From Clusia tigrina (Eukaryota > Arthropoda > Insecta > Diptera > Clusiidae), in assembly GCA_920105625.2 (NCBI GenBank), contig OV050031.1:223310194-223374193 (forward strand): a stretch of DNA of 64,000 nt. Reading direction: 5' to 3'. Made by a program: the position numbers and the translations under genes. Shown one piece after another: positions 47,255 to 59,120 of this stretch. Under the pieces are notes generated by a model. It had not been told where the DNA came from. It worked only from the letters and a program-made list of their open reading frames with translations, and ran no database searches. Every line of letters starts with the position of its first letter. The stretch's first letter is position 1.

Positions 47255-49560
47255 GTATGTATTTAATCACATTCCGTGTGCTTGTGCGCATTTTTGTTTG
47301 TTTTTGTGGTCGTGAGCATTCACACCACTGCCAGTATTAACACTTACAACAGCAACAACAACAACAACGTGGCAGCATTTGCAACAAACCATTGGGGTGT
47401 TCTTCGTGTTGTTGCTGTTGCTGTTGCTGTGGTAGAAATGTGCTGGTAGTTTAATTTATTGGCAGTCGATGGCTGCAGTTGCCTCACGTATGCACGCATT
47501 CGTGCGTCTCTCCCGCGTATTTGTTTTGCTTTGATTGCGAGTGTAAATTTCCACGCTGCATCCATCCATCCATCCATCCAACCAATCGCCCGACCAATAC
47601 GGCATCATCGATCCAGCGGCTGGCAGCGAGGGTTGCCGCTCGCTCGCCGGCACGGTCGGTCGGGCGGCTGCTTGCCTGCCTGCCTGCTGGCGTTCGCTTA
47701 ATTGAGTCACTTGAGTGCCATTCAAATGCGGTGGTATTGATAGGCACAGATTAATAGCATTTTGGGGAAGTGAAGCGTTTTTCTGGTGAAAGTCAATTCA
47801 GGGATTTGTGGCATAGACACTCAAAATGTCAAATGAGCATTTTCAAGTTGCATTTTGTGTTTATATGCCATTTTGTTAGAGCGGCTGCTTTTCATTTAAA
47901 GTGCAGTTGGTAATTTCCGAGGCAAATTAAATGAGAAAAATGCATTCTTCTTTAATGAAAGACGGCGCTCTGCTCAGATCTCTGTTCCACTTGTTGCTGC
48001 AACAGAGCATAAAATAAATTTCAATCAACTCGGCGGACCCAGTTTGATGGCCCCTCCTAAGCGCCCACTAATTCCATTATAAATAAAGTATAAAAATTTT
48101 CCCAATTTTCCGTGGCACGTGAATTTATTGTTTCTTTTCTGGCGCGCTCGTTTGTTTAAATTGGAATTTATACGCTTCAATTTATTTACTATTTTTATAG
48201 TTAGTCGCACTCTTAACGATCCACAAATTGTTTTCAAATAGTTTTTTAATCGTGTTTATATGTCAAATGCCACTTTGAGTCGCTTCCCCATCAAATTGAC
48301 ATCCACTTCTCGTTGACATAAAAATGCCGTTGCCGCTGTCGCTGCTGCTGTCGCTGTCGCTGCTTCTGCCGCTGTCATTGTCACTGCGCTGGCGTTTTTA
48401 TGCGCTCTTGACGCTGTTAACACTTAATTTGCAGCATTTTCCTGCAGCGTGCCGGCATGCCAGACCCGCATGTCAGCCACCACTTCAGTCGTGTTAATTT
48501 TTCAAAATTATTTCCTTGTTTTTTTCCGCCCATTTGAAAATTAAATTGCCATTTATTTACATAAATCACATGAGAAAGAAATAAAAATTTTCCTCGGCCT
48601 CGGTCGCTGCCCAACTGTCCAACTGGATGGCTTGAGTGCTGTGTGCGGGGGGAGGCAGTAATTCGGAATTCGGAATTCGGAAATTGAGGCTCATTTGGGC
48701 GCAACTTAACGCACAACACCGCACCACACCGCACCGCACCGCACCACTCTGAACCTCTCAGTATCCCACCACACCACACAGCTCCGCACGGACCCTGCCA
48801 ATGCTGATGTGTATAAATTGGCTGTCGTTTGTTTTTCAATTCTTATCTTATCGCTTGCGTAATTAGTTACGTCCACATGTGGGAAGTTTGTGGTTTCAGT
48901 TGCGGTCCGGTAATTTACGTCAAATTGGCAGGAGCCACATTTGCAGCCCGGCCGTGTTGGTTCTTAATCAACAACAGCCAATCTAATGCCCATGCTAAGA
49001 CGGCTTATTGAAACACGATGGCTGTGCAAAATTTAATACACTCGCAGTTTCACTTCGAGCGTACTGGAAGCCTGCGAGTACGTAAAGCCAATTATTAATG
49101 CACAATTAGCCATGCAAATTACCAAACTAGAAGCGTGCGTTCCCAAGCGCAGCTAATGGACACTTGCAATTTTCAATTATTTATGTTATTCAGTTTTAAT
49201 AGATCCGGCTAAGAGTGTTCCAGTTGGAAATTAAACATGGAAAGCTTTGGTTCAATTTTATTGCCACGTTTGGTTCTAGTTTATTGCAACAAACACCCCA
49301 ATAAAGAAAGTTTCAAAAAAGTTCCCCCCCTCTATAAATCCATCCAAAGTGTGAAGGGGAAACTATGCTAAGGACATGAACAATTTAAGGAGTTAACTCT
49401 TATTCTTTTGAATGCACTATTTCAAGGATTGCTGCTAAATTCGATGGGGATAGGAAACAAATTTGGAATGGACTTTCACACTAAAATGCCATAATAACTT
49501 CCAAATCATATTAGCTCGTTAGGGAGGATCCGGAAGTGTAGGGAAATAGCTCTAGTAAGG
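47255..49560. other. Unique intron DNA after exon f
   Basis: Contains (CAA)n near 47350, (CATC)n at 47562-47579, GCTGTCGCT-type repeats near 48330-48375, GGAATTC triplets at 48664-48680 and GCACC repeats at 48720-48750. No exon is recognisable between 47255 and 54247. Confidence 0.5.
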
Positions 49561-49594
49561 CCACAATGGGCCTTCAACAAGTCAGCCATCTAAC

Positions 49595-49700
49595 CTACCT
49601 AGCACGGTAGAGAGGGGAAGGTTATGTTAGATTAACTAGGTAGCTAGCTCGGGAGAGAGGGGAAGGTTATGTAATATTAACCAGGTAGCTAGCGAGTTAC
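49595..49700. repeat. ~57-bp tandem duplication near an element-like end
   Basis: GAGAGGGGAAGGTTATGT is repeated twice, each time followed by AGGTAGCTAGC. GGCCACAATGGGCCTT just before it (about 49558) resembles 3'-UTR words of the retroelements here. Confidence 0.85.
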
Positions 49701-50079
49701 GCAAGTTGCACTCTGAGGCTCATGGGCTCATTGTGATACCTGTTTTTATATAGAAACCACTAACCCCTTCCCTTCCTCCAAAAAATCCTAAGCTCCCCAT
49801 AATCTTAAGGCAGCCAGAAACTTTTGTGAAGTTGGGAATATTAGTTAGTTTCAGCTCGGCCAATTCTTGTAGTTCTCCAAAGATGACTGGAACAAAGTTT
49901 TTCTTTTGGTTAGCCGAGGTTAAGCTCGTCGGATAGCCAGGGTTCGTTACAGAAATCCTTCACACCTTTTTCTCTCGTCTAATAGATTAGGCTTCGTTTA
50001 AAATAGTAACTTTTCTTGTTATTTTAATTATCCTTGACACATTCTGTATAGAAATATGTTTAGTATTTTCCCCGATGAT

Positions 50080-50490
50080 TCATTTGATGATTTGCCTCTG
50101 CCTGTCAATTGATCCTGTAGTCGCTTTTGTAGTCAAGTTGTTTATGTTCGTTACGTCACTGATGTTTCTGATCTAGCTGACGTAGTCCAATCTGCTTGTG
50201 TTCGTTATGTCACTTATGTTCCTGATGTCGCTGTCGTAGTCCAAGTTGCTTATGTTCGTTATGTCACTGATGTTCCTGATGTAGCTGACGTAGTCCAAGT
50301 TGCTTATGTCCGTTATGTCACTGATGTTCCTGATGTCGCTGACCTAGTCCAAGTTGCTTATGTTCGTTATGTCACTGATGTTCCTGATGTAGCTGACGTA
50401 GTCCAAGTTGCTTATGTCCGTTATGTCACTGATGTTCCTGATGTCGCTGACCTAGTCCAAGTTGCTTTTGTTCCTTATGTCGTCGATATC
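50080..50490. repeat. 54-bp tandem repeat with 108-bp dimers
   Basis: GTAGTCCAAGTTGCTTATGT, then CGTTATGTCACTGATGTTCC and TGATGTAGCTGAC, repeats seven or so times. Later copies alternate two versions (TGTTCG with GTAGCTGACG, and TGTCCG with GTCGCTGACC), so the array grew last as a 108-bp dimer. The unit is 18 codons long and contains no stop in several frames. Confidence 0.95.
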
Positions 50491-50744
50491 TCGGCTGTGC
50501 TTAATACGTTGGAAATTGTTTATGTTGCTTGTAACGAACTTCGAATCCTACTTTTCGACTTTGAACGTTTGTTTTTCCACCCCTCTGGAAGATTCTCAAT
50601 CAAAATTTAACCTACTAAAAGTTAAACGTGATTGAGACTTCATTTCATACAAAAAGAACGAAATATACGAACTGAAAATCTGACTCGCTTACGTTGAGTT
50701 TTATATTTTGAAAAAAAAATTTGTCAGATATCAATCGACAAATT

Positions 50745-51146
50745 TCATCTTCACAAGGCCGAGTCCTTATAACTGGCTCGCCTCCTCTGAAGACCCGAGC
50801 AATCACAGAGCAGATGTTTCACCGATACCTCCTCCTCCTCATCTCCACAACTCTTACAATAATCTCTAAAAGCAGCACCCTACCTGGCTGCCATTCGGCC
50901 TGTGATGCAGTGCCCGGTTAGAACCCCCACGATAACCCTGAGTTCTCCTCTACTACGCCGAAGAAGTATGTCAGTCTTCTTTAGGCTTAATTTCTGCCAC
51001 ATGTATAGAGATGTTCGACAGTCGGCGGTTAAGTACCATCGGTCATTCATTAATCTTTTTACAGTGGATTCAATATTGTTTGTGAACTCCACGAGAGGTG
51101 GAAGTATGTGCACCAGGGAAGAGAAACACTCCTCAAATATTAACAC
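50745..51146 (-). pseudogene. Non-LTR retrotransposon ORF2 C-terminal tail
   Basis: On the minus strand the frame reads RGELRVIVGVLTGHCITGRM, then a TAG, then in the same frame CKSCGDEEEEVSVKHLLCDC and LQRRRASYKD. This is the CxxC...H...C.C tail of R1/jockey-type ORF2. Upstream RT and RNase H are missing. The stop makes it a pseudogene. Confidence 0.83.
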
Positions 51147-51404
51147 AGCAAAGCTCAGTCTTACCCAATTGTGTTAGCTAATGCTCAGTATATAACTTCA
51201 GTGATCAATCATGGAACTGTTGTTAGTCCTCTTGCAAAACTGGAAAGGAACAATGGCAAAGAATCTGCTTGAAAAGGAGGCAGCAGTTTGCTCTTGACTT
51301 TGACCAGGGTCCTTTTTGCTGCATCCGGTGAGAAGTAACAATAATTTTCTAATGAAAAGTAACATTTCCCAAAGAAACCCTGAGGATTTGTATGAGAAGG
51401 AAAT

Positions 51405-51632
51405 GCTTAGATTTATTCAAGGGTGTTATACACCGCTACCTGAAGGAGCTACTGTGATGCCCCTACTTATTTAGGATGAGGATAGTCTCATTTATAGATC
51501 TTCTGTCAGGTTAATTTCCGACAGGACTGCATGTATTTTGCACGAATTAAGTTGAGAGATCTTTCTCATATCTAAGATAGATTCTTCAAAACACTTGTGC
51601 CTTGAGGTGCTAGGTGCAGTGAGTTTTTGTCA
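51405..51632 (-). mobile_element. 3' end of a non-LTR element (second copy of the 40.7-kb family)
   Basis: AGGGTGTTATACACCG, TGTGATGCCCC, GATGAGGATAGT, ATCTTCTGTC and TTAAGTTGAGAGATCTT occur in the same order as at 40765-40925. The overall match covers about 220 bases with scattered differences. Read on the minus strand it is the end of the tail and 3' UTR. Confidence 0.85.
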
Positions 51633-53000
51633 CTTAAGGTTTGATTACTTTGATGGTATATTGAGGAGGTGGGCATTATAAATGTTACCTCCTCAAGCAC
51701 ACCGCCAAAACCAATAAGTTAAGGTTCCTAAGCAGAAAACTGCACACTCTTCTTATCCACATCTACATTCTTCATAATAAACATTGCTTTACAATGATTG
51801 TGAGTGAGAATTAATAAATCATATGATAATTTAATTTGGCTAAGGAGTAGCACAGGAAGGGTAGACAACGTACATTAAATGTGAGTATGGAAAAACAACC
51901 CAAATATAAAATTTGAGTATAATAAAAAACACGACAAAACTTCGGTCCTGCTCAATCCTTGGAAGCACTGTCCATTCAACAGAAAACAAAGAGAGAATTT
52001 TTGATTGATTACTGATTTTATAACCTTTGCCACCTTTTTTCTTGACAATTTGCATACTAAAATTCATCACTGTCCTTTTCACAGTTCCCTTTACATAATC
52101 CATTAAATCTTTTGATATCATCACTGTCCTTTTCATGGGCCCCATTACATAGTGTATGAAGTCATTTGATAGTGTGTGTTTAGTGACTTGAAAAATCCCG
52201 CCCCATCTACTAAACAAATACTTCACTATCTCATTCCGAAGTTTTGAATTGATTGTGACAAGATATCCTAGAAGCTCCATATTGCTTGCTTTGATGCAGA
52301 TCCCTGCCGACCACTATTGTGTCTTTAATTAGATAATCATCAAAGCACATACAAAAGAGCTGTTAGTAAATACCCGGCTCGTTGCTTATTTAGCTCTGTC
52401 TTTCGCTCGCCTGACAAGCCACAAATACCCTCCAGGCTCTAACGTCCTTTGTGTGGATGTTACTTGATAACTTCCGCAATGATGTCATTGCCAATGTGCA
52501 CAACCGATTTCTGTCACAAACGCTTCCCCTTCCCCATCTACTTGTAGTATGTGTTCTCAAAAGCATCCAGCAGAGCTTGGCCTTCATGCTCGACGACTTA
52601 TGACATTTCATTGCTGTCACACGCAGACGTGTCGAGTACTGGCAGTGATTTCTACGAGTATTCTCCCTACCTCAATTTAAAGTAATATAAATAAAAAGAA
52701 ATCTGAAGGAAATTAAAATGTGGTTTAAATGCCGTTTTATGAACTTAAAAGGATTTTTGCCATTGTGAGATGAGACAAAAATTTCAACGCTTAAGGCGGC
52801 CAAGGCTGATGAGTGCAATAAAAGCTGTGATTAGGTATGGTTCATATTAGTTCAAGGGATAGTAATCAGTGTGGGATATAAGGAGAATCTAGCATTATAA
52901 TGTTTGAGTGGATGTGGTGGACATCAGTTCTGAACATTTTACTATGAGTAGGATGGTAATATTGTCTAATATGTCTAATGATAATATTCAATACGCAGTA
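51633..53000. other. Intron DNA, no gene supported
   Basis: AT-rich sequence apart from the open frame noted at 51840-52280. A GC-richer unique patch lies at 52380-52640. Confidence 0.45.
51840..52280 (-). other. Unassigned 146-codon open frame
   Basis: This is one of the longer ATG-started frames in the window. It contains an internal repeat (HYVMGPMKRTVM and DYVKGTVKRTVM, about 20 residues apart), reflecting a ~60-bp DNA duplication at 52060-52150. No domain, signal peptide or splice context was recognised, and it lies inside the collagen intron on the opposite strand. Most likely non-coding; a decayed element frame is also possible. Confidence 0.15.
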
Positions 53001-53365
53001 GATGGAAGTGATAACTACATAGGAAAAAAGTATATACTAAAGAGGTCATCTCTAGATGTAATGTTTGAGCAGTGTATGACTTCATCTGTTGGCTTGATGG
53101 AGATCAGCATAAACTAACTAACCTTAGCATATATTGAAGGAATATCCTTTTTGCAATTTAACCTGTTTAAAGTTAGGCTTCACGCTTGAGATGCAAGTGA
53201 TAACTACATAGAAGAAAAGTATACTAAAAAGGTCATCTCTAGATTTAATGTTTGAGCAGTATACGACTATTGGCTTGATGGAGATTATCATACACCTAAG
53301 CATATATTCAAAAATGAAGATAGATCCTTTTGCAATTTAAACTGTTTGAAATTAGGCTTTACATG
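53001..53365. repeat. 189-bp tandem duplication
   Basis: GATGGAAGTGATAACTACAT at 53001 and GATGCAAGTGATAACTACAT at 53190 start two copies sharing GGTCATCTCTAGAT, TGGCTTGATGGAGAT, AGCATATATT and TTAGGCTT in order. Confidence 0.93.
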
Positions 53366-53911
53366 AACTCGTGAATTTAACTCTTCTGACGCTCTTTGTG
53401 ATCTATCACATGTTGATTAACTCTTAATAGTAAACCACATGCATGCATTAAACCAGTAAATTTGATTTCCATTAAGTAGATAAATTTCTATGAAGAATTT
53501 AAACAAAACCATTATTTTCCATAAAGCATCAGCCCCAAAAATCCTTAATGCGTCCTTACTGGCAGTCTTAACAACGCACTTAACTGATTTATTCTATGCA
53601 TCTGCACATATTTTACAATATTTTTGCAATAATTCCATCAGTCAATATAAAAGAGGCGAAAAAAGTCCTGGAGTACTTAATGCAAATTTGCCACATGGCT
53701 CTGAGTGATTGTTGGCAAAGCACTCAGCGTCACATGCAGTCAATTAGATGGCATGCAGGGTTAGCTCAGCTGAGCTTAAACTTGAGTGAGCAGCATGTGG
53801 AAGCATAACAAATCCTAGTTTTGCTGTTAGTGCAGGGCAACTTTATTGCTCACATGCTTCCGTATAAACAACCACACAAGCGGCTAAGCTGGCTCAACGA
53901 CACTTTAAGGA

Positions 53912-53985
53912 GAGGAACGACACTGTAGTGCGAGGAACGACACTGTAGTGCGAGGAACGACACTGTAGTACGAGGACCGACACAA
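53912..53985. repeat. 20-bp tandem repeat, about four copies
   Basis: GAGGAACGACACTGTAGTGC repeats with small changes in the last copies (GTAC, GACC). An outlying ACGACAC occurs just before. Confidence 0.94.
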
Positions 53986-54247
53986 CTTCTTCTCAGTGCC
54001 ACCAGCACCATGTGTCAATATTGCCTCGCACAACCTCTTTTAATGCTTCACAGATATTTCATAGCTAACCCGGTGACCCTTTAATGGCTTCATTGGATTA
54101 TGAGCATACACGCTTCATTATCTTTACGGCTCCCCAGATGAACATTTGCGCTAAATTGCTTTAAAAAATAATGGCAAAGAGATTTTCACTTACTAGATTA
54201 CTAAAATTACTCATAAGAACATTTTATCTTCTTTAATACTTACTTAG

Positions 54248-54345
54248 GCTCACCAGGAGTGCCGGGCGATCGTGGCGAAGCGGGCCCCATCGGACCAGCC
54301 GGACCACCAGGTGAAAAGGGACCGCGCGGCAAACGTGGCAAGCGG
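54248..54345 (+). CDS. CG42342: MACIT-type collagen, internal exon g (basic end of helix)
   Basis: The acceptor is TACTTAG and the donor GTAAGT. Two bases complete the Gly codon begun at 47254, then 32 codons give eleven triplets from (G)SP GVP GDR to GEK GPR GKR GKR. With the three GPP triplets before it, this is a 14-triplet run. The exon ends in phase 0 on a cluster of basic residues, GPRGKRGKR, a likely heparin-binding or furin-type site. Nothing in 54346-64000 continues the triplets, so the remaining C-terminal exons lie beyond the window or are short non-collagenous exons I cannot recognise. Confidence 0.93.
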
Positions 54346-54504
54346 GTAAGTTGGGGAAATTGCATGACAAGCGTAGAATTTTTGGCATTAATTTTTGGTG
54401 TTCATGTAAATGATGGTGTAGCGCCGTCAAGTGTACATATGTAAAATGTAAAATGTAAATAAGTGTAAAAACGAAGAGGAAAGAAGTGCGATGTGACATG
54501 TAAA

Positions 54505-54660
54505 TACTCCTGTGTATGTGTGTATATATGTATGTGTGTGTATATATGTGTGTGTATATATGGATGCGTGTATATATGGATGGGTGTATATATTTATGTG
54601 TGTATGTGTGTATATATGTATGTGTGTATATAAGAATGTGTGGATTTAGTTGTGTGTGTC
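54505..54660. repeat. TATATG/TGTGTG repeat array
   Basis: Alternating TGTGTG and TATATATG words with GGATG variants. It drives a low-complexity Tyr/Val/Cys frame on the + strand that is not a gene. Confidence 0.9.
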
Positions 54661-55658
54661 ACACGTTTACATCCTTAACCCAAATGCATGGTAAACGCAT
54701 TTTGCGCCTCAACACTCATCCTGCCCGCACAACAAACTCACACCCATCCCCCATCCAAAGAAAACTCACACCAACCCGTCCAACTCACCCAGATCACCCA
54801 GCGCACCCACTTAAGCTGAACTGCTTAACCTATTTAGGAAGTTTGTCAAGAAAATAAAATTATGTTTGCTTGTTAACATAATTGTCGAACACGTCGTCGA
54901 CGCCGAGCGTTGTATCTGCGGATGTTTGCTTCCTTCTTTTTTATTTGGTTGTGGCGCTCGCTGAGAAATATGTGACACGATTACAACAACAACAACAGCA
55001 ACAACAGCAGTAACAGTAATAGCAATAAGAATACAAGAACAATGACAATGACAGCAACAGCAGCAAAGCGGATGATTACAAGAAATAAATCGGAGCAGAG
55101 ACAAACAGCAACAACGGCAGCAACAACAACATCATCATCAATAGCAGTAATAGCAGCATTGGTGATGAAGAGCAGCGGCGAAAGTTCACCTGCTGCTCAG
55201 ACACACAATTCCCATGGGTGCAATGAGCATGGAGACATTTACGGCTTCATTTAAGCTCGTTGGGGCAGTAGTTGCTGCTCGCTCGCCTTCCCCCCTCCAT
55301 CTGCGACGACAACACACAACTGGTCGGTTGGTTACTTTGTAGCAGCTGCCGGATATAGACTCACTCGTCCTTTCAACGACCTGCCCAGGCCAGTTCCGAA
55401 CAGGCCAGCTTAGCTACGCCCACCCCAACCCCTCAGCCCGTGCGACTGTTGTGTGCTGTGGCAGCCAGCATCTTAGCGCGCAATCGGACATTTTTTGGCG
55501 CTATCTACGCTGCTGCTGCTGCTGCTGTTTATTTTATTGTAGTTGTCGGTTGTAAGTCAAAAAGTATCTCACAGATACTTTTGTCACATGCTACTTGAAT
55601 GTCGCTGCTCTAGAAGCGCTTTGTCTGCTCCGGGCTTGTGTAACACTTCTGTGTGGAA

Positions 55659-55692
<34 letters not shown>

Positions 55693-56790
55693 CTGAGTGT
55701 GTCAGTCGAAAGTCACTTAACATTTTTATTGGCACTTGAGTTTGTACTCGTTCAGTAGCAGCAGCAGCAGCAGCAGCAGCAACATCAAGGGTAGCAGCTG
55801 CTCCCGCTACGCGACTCGTTGACAGATTGAGGATATCATTGCCTGTCGGTATGGGCGTGTGTAAGTGCCTCGCATACGTAATGAAAAATGCATAACTATA
55901 CGGAGCGACGTTGCGCTGCCAATACCAAATCGCTTATTACGAGCATTGTACCAAGCAACATTTCACCCCACTAAACCCCGTCCTCACCCCTCAATCGCTT
56001 GCCATATACGCCCTCACTGATGGCGCGAACCTTATGAATTCAATAATGTACACAAAGCAAATGCTCGGCCATAAAGAAGCACAAGCAAGGAAATTATTGT
56101 TCAAAAAGCGATCAACGCGACGCAGATTTGTTGCGTTGCTCGCCTCGGAAATTACGTTTTGGCGCAGAAACGTGATGTCAAAAATATGAAATCCATTTGC
56201 GCTGGGCTAAGAAAACTCATGCATGCACACACAAGTGTATTGCAAACATACACACACAAGCACACAAACACACACTGCTACAGGCCCACATAAACTCTCT
56301 AACACACATGCACAGTCAGCACTTTCATGTATAAAAATTATTTGCAACAATTGTCGCCCAGGCGTTGTGTTGTACTCGTTGTAGCTTTTGACAATGGCAA
56401 TGTTCGAAACGTGATTACTTTGGGCTTTGATTTTTGATTGTGACAGTGGTGGGGATTTGCGGCGCACGCTCATGAAATTCTGCATCAAAGTTCACAGATT
56501 CCTTGGGGGGCTTTTGCAGCAACAAAGAGCCGCACCGCACCGCACCAGCTGCGTTCCCAGTGATAATGCCAAAATTTTATTTGAAAACTTTCATTAATAC
56601 TTAAAAGCAAAATGCGATTACGACTGCGAATCCGAATGCGAATGGGATTTATTTTGTGTGTAACGTCTACGGGCAGGAAATTACGCAGTGTTCGTAGGGA
56701 TACCTTCAAACTGAAACTACGCGGCAAACGAGCTAAGGGAGGGAGCCTGAAATCGACTTTGCAATTATTAAAAGGATTTTCTAAACGTTA
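54661..56790. other. Non-coding block with CAA, CAG and GT repeats
   Basis: Contains CAA/CAG at 54985-55145, GCT repeats near 55510, (GT)n at 55660-55684, (CAG)n at 55757-55782, CA-rich DNA at 56225-56275 and GCACC repeats near 56530. No coding feature is supported. Confidence 0.5.
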
Positions 56791-56899
56791 AAAAGAAGGG
56801 AATCGAATGAATTCAGCATCCTTTGCAATTTGTCATTTGTGCTCGTTAATGGCGGAAGCAAATGAGGATGCGATGCGTTTATTTTTACGCACATATAAA

Positions 56900-57720
56900 A
56901 ATCTGACAGTTATAAACAATTATAGCCTGCGTTATAAAGGGTTCTTTATAATTTCTTGCCGTGGTCCAAAGATTGTAATTGAAAACAACCTGATTCTAAA
57001 TAAAACTACAAGGAATTTTATTAGCTTTCATATAGAAAAGTGCTGGGAAAAGAGTTGATCTCGCCACTGTTTTCATTCCGGATCGAGAATGTTGAAAATT
57101 TCAATTCAGTGGTCAAGAGATTATACTATATATACAATCTCTGGACAACTGAATGATTCTGCATATCACGAATTTTGTATGCTTTCATAGAGAAAAAAGG
57201 TCTGGGAAAAAGGAACAATTTCGCTACTGTTTTTATTCCGGATCGAGAATGATAAAAGCTTCATTCAGAGGACCAGAGACTATATATAAAATCTGTTGAC
57301 CACTGAATGATTCTGCATAAAACTAATAGGTATTATATATGCCTTCACAGAGAACGTGCTGGGAAGAAGAAACAATTTCTCTACTGTTTTTATTCCGGAT
57401 TGAGAATGCGTAAAACTTCATTGAGAGGTCCAGAGATTATATATAAAATCTCTCTAAAACTATCAGGAATTATGTATGCTTTCACAGAGCAAAGTGCTGG
57501 GAATAGTGATAAATGTCACAGCCATTTAATTCTGTATCTCGGATGATTAAAATTACATTCATTGGTCCAGAGATTTTATATATACCAATACTGATTCCCC
57601 CCCTATAAAGCTGTCCGGCATTTTTTATATGCCTTCACAGAGAAAACTGCTCCGAAAAGAGAGAAATTTCGCAATCATTCTTATTCCGAATAGAGAATGA
57701 TTCTATAAAAAAGTAACAAG
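56900..57720. repeat. Degenerate tandem repeat, units about 137-161 bp
   Basis: GGTCCAGAGATTATATATA or variants occur at about 56962, 57108, 57269, 57428 and 57565. Each is followed or preceded by CTTTCACAGAGAA, TGCTGGGAA, CTACTGTTTTTATTCC and GGATCGAGAATG. Confidence 0.9.
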
Positions 57721-58046
57721 AATAATGTCAGAAGCACTCCTCTCTATCAAACATCGGCGCCTGGCCTAGAGTGATGCAATTACTATACAATTACAATTAT
57801 TATATCAAGGCTCAGCCAGCGATGTCATTGGTAGATTACAACCATAACTTGTCCTGACGTTCTCTACAGCGGAGAAGCAGTGGATTAAGTAAAAAGCCTG
57901 CATCCTCTAAAAAGGGGTTATAGTACATATTATAGGTGTGAGTACCCTTTGCGTCACCACCTATTAATGTCACATTTGGGGCAACAATAGAAGAAAGGGA
58001 TACTAATGGTTGCTTAGCAACGAAGTAGATATTTTAGTGCTCGATT

Positions 58047-59120
58047 TTGGAGAATAATAATATTATCACACCTACGAAAGCCCTTTTTGCCATGCTGCAC
58101 TGGCTCCCTTCGGGGCTCCTGGTTAAGCAACAAGCCAAGTTGACAGCGATTAGACTTAACGCTCTTTCGCATTGGCCCTTAACCCTGACGGGCCATGCCT
58201 CTATTCTGAATCAAGCTGCACCTGAACCCAACTCTATCGATTACATGTCGGTCTATCCCGATATGAACAGGGAGTTCGACCTCACTATTCCCAGCAGAAA
58301 TGACTGGACTTCAAAGGACACAATCGTCGGTGAAACGGTCGATACTTATACCGACGGTTCCAAACTTCGAGGTAAAGTCGGCATCGGTATTTTATCCCAA
58401 AAACTGGACTTAAAATTCTCCCTACGTCTCCCTGACCATTGCATCGTCTTTCAGGCCATTTAACACGCAGCCAAATGGATGCTGAGTAGCGATATCGGCG
58501 CAGTCGACGTATCCATCTTCTGAGACAGCCAAGCCGCCATTAAATCTCTTTTTGGCTCCACGGCCACCTCAAGACTCGTTCATGAATGTCGAACATTTTC
58601 AAATGAGCTCGCAATTTACTCTCGGATGCAACTGCGAGGCGGACGAGCTTGCCAAGGCAGGTCCGCTACTGCACGAAATTCAGTCCTCCGTAAATATCGT
58701 AATATCAATATCAAACGGAACTATCTGGCTGAGACCTACAAATCCTGGGTTGGCGAGGAATCCTGCCACACGATAACTTGGACAAGAATGGACAAAAACA
58801 GAACCAATCAACTTCTTCGACTTGATCGCGTATCACTGTCGACAACTGCGTCGGTTTTGACCGGCCACTGCATATTGGGACAGCACGCAGAAAGACTGGG
58901 CCTACCCTCAAACGATTGTTGCCGAGGCTGTGGCTCCGAGGAGGAGGACGAGACGGGTTTTCACCTCTTATGCCACTGCCCATCCTTGAGCAGAAGAAGA
59001 ATTCGCACCTTTGGTGCCCCATTTCTTACAAGCCTGACAGAGCTGTCATCCTTTATTATTAGGGATGTGCTCAAGTGTGCTTTTGGCAAACTGGGCGGCC
59101 ATTCCTACTTGCCTACCTAA
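58047..59120 (+). pseudogene. Non-LTR retrotransposon ORF2 3' third (RT end, RNase H, tail)
   Basis: This is the best preserved retroelement here. The frame from 58047 shows the RT thumb end (TPTKALFAMLHWLPSGLL), then the RNase H start with VDTYTDGSKLRGKVGIGIL. The first catalytic Asp is present, but the expected Ala-Glu after CIVFQA is missing and a TAA follows. TGA precedes DSQAAIKSL. Next comes NCEADELAKAG in a shifted frame. The 58626-59120 frame carries SVLTGHCILGQHAERLGLP, CCRGCGSEEEDETGFHLLCHCP and FGAPFLTSL to the stop. At least two nonsense changes and one frameshift make it inactive. GC content is higher than its surroundings, consistent with a younger insertion. Confidence 0.9.

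Larger units (their letters stand above)
47255..54247 (+). other. Intron of the collagen gene (7.0 kb)
   Basis: GTATGT to ACTTAG. The first 2 kb are unique, with CAA, CATC and GCACC simple repeats. The middle holds a 54-bp minisatellite and two antisense retroelement tails. The last part holds a 189-bp duplication and a 20-bp array. The phase-1 split Gly codon is restored exactly across it. Confidence 0.85.

Noticed and set aside
57500..57530. GTCACAGCCATTTAATTC resembling the miR-2/miR-13 family sequence
   Set aside because: Partial match only, and no flanking complementarity to form a precursor hairpin.
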